Source of the DNA: Phycisphaerae bacterium
GTDB taxonomy: Bacteria; Planctomycetota; Phycisphaerae; UBA1845; Fen-1342
Reading direction: 5' to 3'
DNA: 64,000 bases
Assembly: GCA_017999985.1 (NCBI GenBank)
Contig: JAGNKU010000011.1
Span: forward strand, 97,448-161,447
Positions 8,077-17,244 of the stretch are shown here, piece after piece. Within the stretch, counting starts at the first letter, position 1. Each line of letters begins with the position of its first letter. A model generated the notes under the pieces. The model had not been told where the DNA came from, made no database searches, and saw only the letters and a list, made by a program, of their open reading frames with translations. The position numbers were made by a program, and so were the translations under genes.

Positions 8077-9602
8077 GACTCCCGTGTTTCCACGCTGGGC
8101 GACGTCGTGGGCTGTGAGGCCGGCGCCTCCACCGCCGGCTCCGGCAGCCGGCCCGCCAGTTGCCGTTCGAGATTCGCCGCACTGATCGCCAGGTCGCGCA
8201 CCGCGGCGGCATAGCCCAGTTGCGTGCGGATCAGTTCTTCCTGTGCCAGCAAGACCGTCAGGATCGACTCGCGGCCGGACTGGTACTCAGTCTCGGCGAG
8301 CCGCAGGTTTGTCGTGCGGAGCGGCAGGAGCTCGTCGCGGTATGTCCGCGCCCGGTCTTCCGCCAGCCGGCGGAGTGTCACCGCCGTGCGGACGCCTTCC
8401 ATGACCCGCTGCTCCAGCTCCTCGTAGCGTTGCTGCAATTCGCGCGCACGGTACTGGGCCTTGGCCACCTGTGCCTGGTTCTGGTCAAAGATCGGCAGCG
8501 GTACTTCGAACGACGGCCCCAGCAGGAATTTGATTTCCTGGCTGCGGGCGTAGCGGCGTTGGCTCGGGCTCTCGAACTCGGGCACGGTTGGCGCGCCGTT
8601 GAGGATCGACGCTTTGATGGTGTCGGCGATGATCTTGCGTTCGGGCAGCGCCCGGCCGGCGGTGCGCTCACCCGCCACGCCGATCGCCAGACTCGGCAGG
8701 AACTTCAGCAATTGCTGCTGGTAGTCCGCAAAGGCCGACTCGCGTTCCCAGTGGGCGGCGGCGATATCGAGCCGCTGCTCCAGCGCTGCATCGATGAACG
8801 GCGTTTCATCCGTCGCGAGCGGCGTCCACGGCGCTGCGAGCATCAGCGGTGTCGGGCTCCACTCCTGCGGGGCGAGCGCCTGGCCCATGAGCCGCAGCAG
8901 GGTCGATTGCGTGGTGTGGTAATCGCTGCGGAGCTGCAGCACCTCCAATTCCGTTTCGAGATAGCGGCTGTGCAGCAGGTTCACGTCGAGTTGCGTGTTC
9001 TGCCCGGCCTGCAGGAGCACCTGCGCGATTTCGAGTGCCTCGCGGATTAGTTGCTGATTTTGCCGCTGGAGGTCAAGCGCGAGCGCCAGGTACTGGAGGC
9101 TGTAGTAGGCGTTGCGCACGTCGTTGACGAGCGCGATCGTCGTGTCGGTGATGGAGAGGATGCGCTGCCGGAGCATGGCCTGGGCGGCGCGCTTCTTGCT
9201 CGGGATCAGCCACAGGTCGGCGAAATCCTTGGCCACGCCGAAGTCGAACATGCTGCGCCCGCCGCCGGAGGGAAAGCGGAGCATGATCGAGAGCACGGGG
9301 TTGGTCAGCAGGCCGGCCTGGACGAGATCGGCCTTCGCCTGGCCGATGACGTTCAGGTCGGCGCGCAGGGCGCGGTTGTTGACGAGCGCCAGCTCGAGCG
9401 CGGTGTCGAGAGACACCACGTGCGAGTCGTCCAACTGCAGCGCGCGCACCGGGCCCTCGTCCTCCGGCCACGTCGGCTGCAGGCCGGTGGCGCGCTTCAC
9501 GCCGCCTGCAGCCTGCCGCAGCTCGGCTTCGTGCTCGATGCGCGCACAGGAGGTCGAAAACAGAACCAGGATCGGGATGCACCAGCCAATGTGTCTCGAC
9601 AT
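8073..9602 (-). CDS. TolC-family outer-membrane efflux lipoprotein (CusC/CzcC-like)
   Basis: 509 residues from the ATG at 9602, chosen because it starts a clean lipoprotein signal (MSRHIGWCIPILVLFSTSC, Cys19 lipidated). A GTG start at 9644 is also possible. Two long alpha-helical hairpin repeats typical of TolC channels are visible, one at about 90-290 starting with SLDTALELALVNNRALRADL and one at about 330-490 ending AVRDLAISAANLERQL. The length matches CusC/CzcC. The protein would form the outer-membrane duct for the divergent adaptor and pump genes. Its stop overlaps the start of the TlpA-like gene. No strong ribosome-binding site is seen. Confidence 0.88.
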   Translation of the reverse strand: MSRHIGWCIPILVLFSTSCARIEHEAELRQAAGGVKRATGLQPTWPEDEGPVRALQLDDSHVVSLDTALELALVNNRALRADLNVIGQAKADLVQAGLLTNPVLSIMLRFPSGGGRSMFDFGVAKDFADLWLIPSKKRAAQAMLRQRILSITDTTIALVNDVRNAYYSLQYLALALDLQRQNQQLIREALEIAQVLLQAGQNTQLDVNLLHSRYLETELEVLQLRSDYHTTQSTLLRLMGQALAPQEWSPTPLMLAAPWTPLATDETPFIDAALEQRLDIAAAHWERESAFADYQQQLLKFLPSLAIGVAGERTAGRALPERKIIADTIKASILNGAPTVPEFESPSQRRYARSQEIKFLLGPSFEVPLPIFDQNQAQVAKAQYRARELQQRYEELEQRVMEGVRTAVTLRRLAEDRARTYRDELLPLRTTNLRLAETEYQSGRESILTVLLAQEELIRTQLGYAAAVRDLAISAANLERQLAGRLPEPAVEAPASQPTTSPSVETRES

Positions 9603-9762
9603 GCATTCAGGCCCCGGGCTCGCACCCGTTTTCGCCGATCGCACCGTGCGGGCAATTCTACCCGCCCGCCGGGCCGCCCACTACGTGCCACACCTTTCGC
9701 CAGCCCGCCGCGGCGAATAGGCTACCCGGGCGCCGAATTCGCCCCCGGGCGTCGGCTGCCGT

Positions 9763-9773
9763 CCTATCATAGG
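9763..9773. promoter_or_regulatory. CCTAT-N-ATAGG dyad in the divergent efflux promoter region
   Basis: CCTATCATAGG is an inverted repeat with a 1-nt centre. It lies 28 bp before the adaptor ATG (9801) and about 160 bp before the channel gene start (9602). A metal-responsive operator would be expected here. The TATCAT inside it could instead be a -10 box. No regulator gene of the CueR, CusR or ArsR type is adjacent. Confidence 0.25.
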
Positions 9774-9800
9774 TAGTCGGGCCACCGTGGAGATCGAACC

Positions 9801-11780
9801 ATGCCAGACGATGCGGGACCGCCGAAGGCTGCCGCGCAGCCATCGCGGCTGCGACGGGCCTGGTGGCTGCTGGAACTCGTGCAGGTCCGCCTGCGCTTCA
9901 TCTTCCTGATGGCAATCGTCGGGCTGGTCGTGGGCTATTGGGAGAACATTACGAACCACGTGGACCGCTGGCTGCGCCCCGCGCAGGCCCCGGACCTGGT
10001 TGCTGCCGCGGAGGTCGAGTACTTCTGCCCCATGCACCCCGCCGTCATCCGGGCCGAGCCGGGGAGCTGCCCGATCTGCGGGATGCCGCTCTCGAAGCGC
10101 CCGAAGGGCGAGCACGTGCCGCTGCCGGAGGGCGTGCTGGCCCGCACGCAGCTTACGCCGCTGAAGGTCCGCATGGGTCGGATCGCCAGCACGCCGGTCG
10201 AGTACCGGCTGCTGAGCCGCGAGATTCGCACGGTCGGCGTCGTCGATTATGACGAGACGCGCCGGGCCTTCATCGCGGCGCGGATCAAGGGGCGCATCGA
10301 CAAGCTGCTGGTGAACTACGTCGGGCAGTACGTCAATGCCGGCGACCCGCTCGTGTGGCTGTACAGCCCGGAACTGCTGACGGCTCAACAGGAGCTGCTC
10401 TTGGCGCAACGCCGGCTCGCAACGACCAGCGGACCGAGCGAATTCGCCGAGGCGACGGGTCAATCGCTGCTCGAGGCCGCGCGGCAGAAGCTGCTCCTGT
10501 GGGGCATCACGGCGGAACAGATCGACGCACTCCTCAAGCGCGGCGAACCTGAGACGCACCTGACGATTTACTCGCCGATCGCGGGCTTCGTAACCGCGAA
10601 GAACGTGCTTGAAGGGCACTACGTCAATGAGGGCGACGACCTCTATACGATCGCCGACTTGAGCAGCGTGTGGATGCAGGTCAAGGTCTTCGAGGACGAG
10701 AGCGCCGGCGTGGCCGTCGGCACGGCCGTCGAAGTGCGCTGCACGGCGTATCCCCAGGAGCTTTTCGCCGGCCGAATCACGTTCATCGCGTACGAGGTTG
10801 ATCCAGCGACGCGCACGGTCGCCGCCCGTGTCGAAATCGCCAACCCCGACTTTAAGCTCAAGCCCGGCATGTACGCTGAGGCGTACATCCGCGTGCCGGT
10901 CGGAACAGTCACCGCGCTGCCGCCACCGACCGACAGCGCACCGGCGAGCGGCGCGGTCACTACCGACACCAGTCCGGAAGGTGCAGCGCTCCGCGCCTAT
11001 CTCGCTTTGACCACGGGCTACGTCCACGACCGCATTGAGCAGGAATCACTTGGTGAGCTGCAAAAGCAGGCCCTGGCGCTGGCCAAGGGGCCTCCCGGTC
11101 CAGCGGCCACGGTTGCCGCCGCCCTCGCCGAGGCCGTCGCCAAATTGCCGGGCAAGGACATCGCTGCGCAGCGCGACCTGCTCCGCGACGTCAGCAAGGA
11201 GCTGATCCGCCTGTTGCGCATCAGCCCGCCCGCCGAGCCCCTGTACATCGCCTACTGCCCGATGGTGAAAGCGGATTGGGTGCAGGAGGGCCGGACGGTC
11301 AACAACCCGTACATGGGACAGGAAATGCCGCGCTGTGGAATGGTCACCGATACGCTCAAGCCGCGGCCCGGCATTGACCAGGAACGCTTCGCGACCGGGT
11401 ATTTCTGCCCGATCACGCCGGACCGGCTGTATGACGAGCCGGCCCTGTGCCCGGTGGACAAGTTTCCGTTCAAGTTCGTGCAGCTCGAGAAGGTGCTCGC
11501 GGTGCCCCAGGCCGCGGTGATCAACACGGGCACGCGTCACATCGTCTACCGCGAGACGGAGCCGGGCGTGTTCGACATGCTCCAGGTCGAGCTGGGCCCG
11601 CGGGCCGGCGAGTTCTACCCGGTCGTGTCCGGCCTGAAGGCGGGCGAGCGGATCGCGACCGATGGCGCGTTCCTGGTGGACGCCGAGAACCGCCTGAATC
11701 CCGCGGCGGCGGCGCAGTATTTCGGCGCGAGCGGCAGGCCGCCGACGGAACCCAAGGGCAGCGGCGGCCACCAGCACTAG
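9801..11780 (+). CDS. CusB/HlyD-type periplasmic adaptor of a heavy-metal RND efflux system
   Basis: 659 residues. An N-terminal membrane anchor (about 35-55, FIFLMAIVGLVVGYW) is followed by a heavy-metal-binding domain (YFCPMHPAVI...CPICGMPL, about 75-97). The adaptor core (about 130-380) has barrel-sandwich and helical-hairpin features such as GRIDKLLVNYVGQYV and LTIYSPIAGFV. A DUF3347-like helical segment (about 395-480) ends in a second Cys module (YCPMVKADW...CGMV). A third degenerate module (FCPITPDRL...CPVDKFPF, about 533-555) precedes the C-terminal membrane-proximal domain. CusB adaptors are usually about 400-500 residues, so the extra Cys modules are notable. They may pass metal ions to the pump. 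The start is supported by GGAG 8 nt upstream. The pump gene follows after 42 bp. Confidence 0.9.
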   Translation: MPDDAGPPKAAAQPSRLRRAWWLLELVQVRLRFIFLMAIVGLVVGYWENITNHVDRWLRPAQAPDLVAAAEVEYFCPMHPAVIRAEPGSCPICGMPLSKRPKGEHVPLPEGVLARTQLTPLKVRMGRIASTPVEYRLLSREIRTVGVVDYDETRRAFIAARIKGRIDKLLVNYVGQYVNAGDPLVWLYSPELLTAQQELLLAQRRLATTSGPSEFAEATGQSLLEAARQKLLLWGITAEQIDALLKRGEPETHLTIYSPIAGFVTAKNVLEGHYVNEGDDLYTIADLSSVWMQVKVFEDESAGVAVGTAVEVRCTAYPQELFAGRITFIAYEVDPATRTVAARVEIANPDFKLKPGMYAEAYIRVPVGTVTALPPPTDSAPASGAVTTDTSPEGAALRAYLALTTGYVHDRIEQESLGELQKQALALAKGPPGPAATVAAALAEAVAKLPGKDIAAQRDLLRDVSKELIRLLRISPPAEPLYIAYCPMVKADWVQEGRTVNNPYMGQEMPRCGMVTDTLKPRPGIDQERFATGYFCPITPDRLYDEPALCPVDKFPFKFVQLEKVLAVPQAAVINTGTRHIVYRETEPGVFDMLQVELGPRAGEFYPVVSGLKAGERIATDGAFLVDAENRLNPAAAAQYFGASGRPPTEPKGSGGHQH

Positions 11781-11822
11781 TACCGGCGGTCGCGGCCGGA
11801 CTGGCCGCGCGCGGAGTGGTTC

Positions 11823-14800
11823 ATGATCCCCAGCGTGATCGAGTATTGCATTCGCAATCGCTTCATCGTCATTCTGCTGACGGTGGTGGTCGCGCTATGG
11901 GGCGTGTACTGCGTGCTGAAGACGCCGATCGACGCCATCCCCGACCTGTCCGAGAACCAGGTGATCGTCTTCACCGACTGGATGGGCCGCTCGCCGCAGG
12001 AGATCGACGACCAGATCACCTACCCTCTATCGGTGAACCTGCAGGGGCTGGCCGGGGTGAAGGCTGTGCGCTCATCGAGCGAATTCAACTTCTCGATGAT
12101 CAACATCATCTTCGACGACGCCACCGACTTCTACTTCGCGCGGACGCGCGTGCTGGAACGGCTCAACATCGCGACCACGTTTCTGCCGCCGGGCGTGGTG
12201 CCCTACCTCGCGCCCGACGCCACCGCGCTCGGGCAGATCTTCTGGTACACGGTGGAGGGCGACGGCTACAGTCTCGACGAGCTGCGTGCCATCCAGGACT
12301 GGTATGTGCGCTACCAGCTCTACGTGCCCGGCGTCGCCGAGGTCGCCAGCGTCGGCGGCTTCGTCCGCGAGTACCAGGTCGATGTCGATCCGGACCGGCT
12401 GCGGGCCTATGACGTCACGCTGGGCGCCGTCTACAACGCCATCGCCGGCAGCAACATCGCCGTCGGCGGCAAGGTGTATTTCGAGGCGAACGCCGAATTC
12501 CTGATTCGTGGCGTCGGCTGGCTGCGTGGCGTGCAGGACCTCGAGAACGTGGTGGTGACCGAGCGCGACGGTGTGCCCATCTACGTCCGCAACCTCGCGG
12601 CCGTGCAGCTCGGCCCGCAGTATCGCCGGAGCATGCTCGAAAAGAACGGCGCCGAGGCAACCGGCGGCGTCGTGATGATGCGGTACGGCGAGAATCCGCT
12701 GGCGGTCACGCGCGCGATCAAGGCGCGCATCGAGCAATTGCAGGCGGGCTTGCCCGCGGGCGTGCGCATCGTGCCCTTCTATGACCGCACGCGGCTGATC
12801 GAGGGGGCGATTCACACGCTCGTCGGCACGCTGCGCGAGGAACTGATCATCGCGAGCCTCGCCATCCTGCTGATTCTCACGCATCTGCGCAGCGCCGTGG
12901 TCGTCTGCGTGACGCTGCCGCTGGCGGTGCTGATCTCTTTCATCCTGATGTACTACCTCGGCATCCCCAGCAACATCATGTCGCTGTCGGGCATCGCGAT
13001 CTCGATCGGCATTCTGGTCGACGCCGCGGTCGTCATGGTCGAAAACGCTACGCACGAGCTGACGCAGCAGTTCGGGTCGCAAAAGGTGCGCGGCGACACG
13101 ACCGAGATCGTGGTCCGCGCCTGCCGGCTGGTCGGCAAGCCGATCTTCTTCGCCGTCATCATCATGCTGATTTCGTTCCTGCCGGTCTTCGCGCTGGGCG
13201 GCCAGGAAGGCAAGATGTTCCATCCGCTCGCGTTCACCAAGAGCTTCGCGATGATCGGCGTGGCGCTGTTGGCCGTGACGTGCGTGCCGGCCATGATCCC
13301 GATCTTCATCCGCGGGCATTTGCGCCGCGAGGAAGACAACTGGATCGTCCGCAGCTTCATCCAGATCTACAAGCCGGTTCTGACGTGGCTGATGCAGATT
13401 CCGGCCGCCGGGCTGTGGTTCATCGGGTTCTTGTTCATCATCGGCGCCGGCCTGGTCGGCAGCCGTGTGCTCTTTCTCGCCGTGTTGGCCGTCGCGCTGC
13501 TCTTCGGCTGCGCGTTCTTCCGCCGGCTGCTCAGCAAGGGCATCGCCCTGGCCCTGCTGCTCGTGACCGCCCTGTGGGCCGCGCACTTTCCGAAGCTCGG
13601 CCGCGAGTTCATGCCGCCCCTGGATGAAGGCAGCATTCTCGACATGCCGGTCACCGTGCCGCGCGTCTCCATCGCCCAGGCCGCCGACGACATCCGCGTA
13701 CGGGATGCGGTCATGCGCGGCTTCCCCGAGGTCGACCAGGTCGTCGGCAAGGTTGGTCGTGCAGACACGCCCACCGACCCATCCGGCATTGACATGGTCG
13801 AGACCGTCGTCACGCTGCGGCCGAGGGAACGGTGGCCGAAGCGCAAAGTGCAATTCAACGACGCGCTGGCCGAAGCCCGCCAAGCCGTCGCGGCCCTGCA
13901 GCAGAACGGCCATCTGCCCGGCGACCTGAAACCGGACGACGCCGACGCGCTGGCCAACGCCGCCACGATGGACGGACTGGCCGCGCTGGACCGGGTGCTG
14001 CGCACACTTGCCCATGATCGGCAGCGTCAGTTCGAGCCGGTACTGGCGCAGAAGCTCGCCATGGCGACCGCCACCGAGCTGCTCGATGTGTTCCGCCGCA
14101 AGGGCGCGCTGCGTCGCGCGGCGACGGATGCCGAGCTAAACCCTCTGGTGGCGCGGCTGGCGGACACGCACGGCCGGCTGCTCGTCGAGGTGCCACGGCG
14201 GGAAGAACTGACCAAGCTGATCGAAGCAGCCACGGACGGCCTGGACGCCCTCGGCGTCGTGCAGCGCACGCCGGAACTGCTGCTCCTGCCGGCCTCGCCC
14301 TGGAGGGCCATTGAGGACGCGCTGCTCACCGCGCTGGAACGCCCGGCGGCAACGCTGTCGAGCAAGCTCTTCGCGAGCTTCGAGAAGCGCCTGGAGGCCG
14401 AATGGGTGCAGCGCGTGAAGACGCTCAACTGGGAGCTGGAGGATCGCGCGGCCGGGACGCTGCTGTGGGAATTGCACGTCGCCTTGCGCACGCAGGCCGA
14501 GGCCGGTGGTTTTCTCACACACGAGCTCAGCGACGAGCAGCTTCGCACGCTGTGCGCGTCGCGCGAGCCGGACCTGCGCAAGCGCCTGTTCCTCTGGCAC
14601 AAGCTCAAGACCGACCTCGTGCAGGAGTTGGACAGCGAGCTGCAGATGCCCGGCTGGGGCAACATCTGGACGCAGCCGATCATCAACCGCGTGGACATGC
14701 TCGCCACCGGCGTGCGTACCATGATTGGCGTCAAAGTCTACGGCCCGCGCCAGGAAGACGTCACGCGCACCATCACGGAGAACGGCGTCTCCCGGGTCGT

Positions 14801-15956
14801 GGTCGCTGAGCCCGGCATCCAGAGTGTCGCCAACGAGATCGCCGGCGTGCTGCGCGGCATCCGCGGCGCCGTCGACATCTTTCCGGACCAGATCGTTGGC
14901 CGCAGCTACCTTCAGATCGACATCGACCGCGAGCGGGCCGCCCGCTACGGCGTGAACGTCGCCGACATTCAGGATGCGATCGAGGTCGCGATGGGCGGCA
15001 AGATGATCACGCTCACGGTCGAGGGCCGGGCCCGCTTCCCGGTCCGCGTCCGCTACGCGCGCGACTTCTGGCAGACCCAGCAGGCGCTGCGCCGCATTCT
15101 GGTCACGGGGCGCGGCGGCGCGGCACCTGCGGCCACCGGCGAGATGGGCGCGACCCCGATGCCGGGCGGCACAGAGTCGGTGCAGATTCCGATCACCGAG
15201 GTCGCGGACATCCAGGTTGTCGAGGGGCCGAGCGTCATCAAGAGCGAGAACGGCATGCTGCGCTCGTACGTGCAGCTCAACGTCCGCGACCGCGACATCG
15301 TGGGGTTCGTCGAGGAGGCCCAACAGGCAATCGCGTCGCAGGTCAAGCTGCCGCCGGGCTTCTTCCTCGAATGGAGCGGCCAGTTCGAGCATCAGGTCCG
15401 CGCGCGGAAGACGCTGCAGATCGTCTTTCCGCTGGTCGTGCTGCTGATCTTCGTGATCCTGTACATGACGTTCAACGACGTGCGCGACGCCCTGCTGATC
15501 ATCCTGGCGGTGCCGGGCGCATTGGCCGGCGGCGTGATCTTCCAGAGCCTTTTCGGCTTCAACTTCAGCGTCGCGGTCTGGGTCGGGTACATCGCCTGCT
15601 TCGGCATGGCCACCCAGACCGGGGTCGTGATGCTCGTATACCTGCATGAGGCCATCCGCGCGCGGGGGGGACTCCTGAAGATCGGCTCGCTGGCGGAGTT
15701 GAAGGACGCCGTCATCACGGGCGCCGTGCACCGCCTGCGACCCAAGCTGATGACCGAAGGCACAACGATCATCGCCCTCATGCCCATGCTCTGGGCCACC
15801 GGCGTCGGCGCGGAGGTGATGAAGCCAATGGCCGCGCCGGTCCTCGGCGGCCTGCTCGTCGCGGATGAGGTCATCGACTTGCTGCTGCCGGTCATCTTCA
15901 ACTGGTACCAGGCCCGCCGCTGGCGCCGCCTGCACGCGACCACGACACCGGGTTGA
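11823..15956 (+). CDS. CusA/CzcA-type heavy-metal RND efflux pump with a large insertion
   Basis: 1377 residues, against about 1040-1050 in CusA. N-terminal hallmarks are present: the first TM helix, then the PDLSENQVIVFTDW region and the TM2-TM6 bundle with GIPSNIMSLSGIAISIGILVDAAVVMVEN. The C-terminal half has GFNFSVAVWVGYIACFGMATQTGVVM, also family-typical. Between RERWPKRK (about 668) and the conserved QELDSELQMPGWGNIWTQP (about 932) lies about 255 residues of helix-rich sequence without membrane segments, in the periplasmic pore domain where CusA has a short loop. Extra hydrophobic sequence (about 520-590) also lengthens the region before the second porter domain. It would exchange protons for Cu(I)/Ag(I) or divalent metals; the exact metal is not clear. 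Forms an operon with the adaptor gene. Confidence 0.92.
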   Translation: MIPSVIEYCIRNRFIVILLTVVVALWGVYCVLKTPIDAIPDLSENQVIVFTDWMGRSPQEIDDQITYPLSVNLQGLAGVKAVRSSSEFNFSMINIIFDDATDFYFARTRVLERLNIATTFLPPGVVPYLAPDATALGQIFWYTVEGDGYSLDELRAIQDWYVRYQLYVPGVAEVASVGGFVREYQVDVDPDRLRAYDVTLGAVYNAIAGSNIAVGGKVYFEANAEFLIRGVGWLRGVQDLENVVVTERDGVPIYVRNLAAVQLGPQYRRSMLEKNGAEATGGVVMMRYGENPLAVTRAIKARIEQLQAGLPAGVRIVPFYDRTRLIEGAIHTLVGTLREELIIASLAILLILTHLRSAVVVCVTLPLAVLISFILMYYLGIPSNIMSLSGIAISIGILVDAAVVMVENATHELTQQFGSQKVRGDTTEIVVRACRLVGKPIFFAVIIMLISFLPVFALGGQEGKMFHPLAFTKSFAMIGVALLAVTCVPAMIPIFIRGHLRREEDNWIVRSFIQIYKPVLTWLMQIPAAGLWFIGFLFIIGAGLVGSRVLFLAVLAVALLFGCAFFRRLLSKGIALALLLVTALWAAHFPKLGREFMPPLDEGSILDMPVTVPRVSIAQAADDIRVRDAVMRGFPEVDQVVGKVGRADTPTDPSGIDMVETVVTLRPRERWPKRKVQFNDALAEARQAVAALQQNGHLPGDLKPDDADALANAATMDGLAALDRVLRTLAHDRQRQFEPVLAQKLAMATATELLDVFRRKGALRRAATDAELNPLVARLADTHGRLLVEVPRREELTKLIEAATDGLDALGVVQRTPELLLLPASPWRAIEDALLTALERPAATLSSKLFASFEKRLEAEWVQRVKTLNWELEDRAAGTLLWELHVALRTQAEAGGFLTHELSDEQLRTLCASREPDLRKRLFLWHKLKTDLVQELDSELQMPGWGNIWTQPIINRVDMLATGVRTMIGVKVYGPRQEDVTRTITENGVSRVVVAEPGIQSVANEIAGVLRGIRGAVDIFPDQIVGRSYLQIDIDRERAARYGVNVADIQDAIEVAMGGKMITLTVEGRARFPVRVRYARDFWQTQQALRRILVTGRGGAAPAATGEMGATPMPGGTESVQIPITEVADIQVVEGPSVIKSENGMLRSYVQLNVRDRDIVGFVEEAQQAIASQVKLPPGFFLEWSGQFEHQVRARKTLQIVFPLVVLLIFVILYMTFNDVRDALLIILAVPGALAGGVIFQSLFGFNFSVAVWVGYIACFGMATQTGVVMLVYLHEAIRARGGLLKIGSLAELKDAVITGAVHRLRPKLMTEGTTIIALMPMLWATGVGAEVMKPMAAPVLGGLLVADEVIDLLLPVIFNWYQARRWRRLHATTTPG

Positions 15957-16020
15957 ACCTCGCCCTGGCCGAATCGGTCGGGTAACATCCCCACACAACG
16001 CCGAGCACTTGGAGGTTGAC

Positions 16021-17199
16021 ATGAACGCGATCGCCGCCGCTCAGACTTTCATGCGTCAGCAGCACATCGACGCGTGGCTGGTCTACGACTTCCGGGGCAA
16101 CAATCCGGTCCTCGCCCAACTGGTCCCCGGCAAGCGCTGGACCACCCGCCGGGCACTACTGCTTGTCCCGGCTGACGGCGAGCCGACGCTGCTCGCCCAC
16201 GGCATTGACCGCGCGCAATTCGAGTCGGCCACGGTTAAGAAAGAGGTCTACCTGTCGTGGCGCGACCTGATTGCGTGGCTGGCCAACCACCTCGAAGGCC
16301 GCGCGCGCGTCGCCATGGAATACGCCCCCGGCGGCACGCTGCCCGTCGCGTCGATTGTCGACGCCGGCACGGTTGAGCTCATCCGCGCTCTCGGCGTCGA
16401 GGTCGTTTCGTCCGCGAACCTAGTGCAGACCAGCGTCGCCGTGTGGTCGCCCGAGGTCTGCGCCGCGCATGAGGCCGCCTGCGCGGCCGTCGGGCGGGCC
16501 AAGGATGGCGCATTCGACCTCATCCGCCAGCGCGTCGCCGCCAACCAGCCGATCAACGAATACGAAGTGCAGCAGGCCATCATGCAGGCCTTCGCGGCGG
16601 CAAAGCTCGAAACGACCGAGCCACCCATCGTCGCGGTCAACGCCCATAGCGGCGATCCGCATTTCGAGCCGTCGGCGAAGTCACCCGCCCCGATTCGCCG
16701 CGGCGACTGGGTGTTGATCGACTTGTGGGCCCACCAGCCCGGCGAGGAAAACGTCTATTCCGACATTACCTGGGTGGGCTTCGTCGGCCGCGACGTGCCG
16801 GCGAAGCACCGCGCGGTGTTCAACACGGTGAAGGCGGCGCGCGATGCATCGCTCGCGTGTGCCGTCAATGCCTGGAAAGCGAAGCAGCCCGTGCAGGGCT
16901 GGCAGCTCGACCGCGCGGCCAGCGACACGATCAAGAACGCCGGCTACGAGCAGTACATCCGCCACCGCACCGGGCACAGCCTCAGCCCGGGCCCGCTCGT
17001 GCACGGCCTGGGCATGAATCTCGACGACCTGGAGACGCACGACACGCGCGCGATGCTGCCCGGCCTGGGCTTCACGATCGAACCCGGCATCTACCTGCCC
17101 GAGTTCGGCGTGCGGCTGGAAATCGACGTCTTTGTCGATCCGCAACGCGGCCCGCGCCCAACGTCCGGGCTCCAGGACGACATCATCCTGCTGGCGTAG
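16021..17199 (+). CDS. M24-family aminopeptidase (Xaa-Pro-type)
   Basis: 392 residues starting at the ATG preceded by TTGGAGG. The N-terminal creatinase-like half (about 1-160) is followed by the pita-bread catalytic half. Expected metal ligands are visible: an Asp in DLWAHQPG, an Asp in SDITW, a His in GHSLSPGPLVHG, a Glu in TIEPGIY and a Glu in RLEIDVF. The family cleaves N-terminal residues, often before proline, using two metal ions. The protein is probably cytoplasmic, since no signal peptide is seen. It is unrelated to the efflux operon ahead of it, from which it is separated by 64 bp. Confidence 0.88.
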   Translation: MNAIAAAQTFMRQQHIDAWLVYDFRGNNPVLAQLVPGKRWTTRRALLLVPADGEPTLLAHGIDRAQFESATVKKEVYLSWRDLIAWLANHLEGRARVAMEYAPGGTLPVASIVDAGTVELIRALGVEVVSSANLVQTSVAVWSPEVCAAHEAACAAVGRAKDGAFDLIRQRVAANQPINEYEVQQAIMQAFAAAKLETTEPPIVAVNAHSGDPHFEPSAKSPAPIRRGDWVLIDLWAHQPGEENVYSDITWVGFVGRDVPAKHRAVFNTVKAARDASLACAVNAWKAKQPVQGWQLDRAASDTIKNAGYEQYIRHRTGHSLSPGPLVHGLGMNLDDLETHDTRAMLPGLGFTIEPGIYLPEFGVRLEIDVFVDPQRGPRPTSGLQDDIILLA

Positions 17200-17244
17200 C
17201 TCAGTGAGAATTCCTTCCATTTCGCAAGCAGTTGGGGAGTGCGT

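Noticed and set aside
12072..14015. 647-residue minus-strand frame antisense to the CusA-like pump
   Set aside because: Asp/His/Arg-rich antisense of RND codons, not a protein family.
14136..16022. 628-residue minus-strand frame antisense to the pump end
   Set aside because: Same reason; shadow of GC-rich codons.
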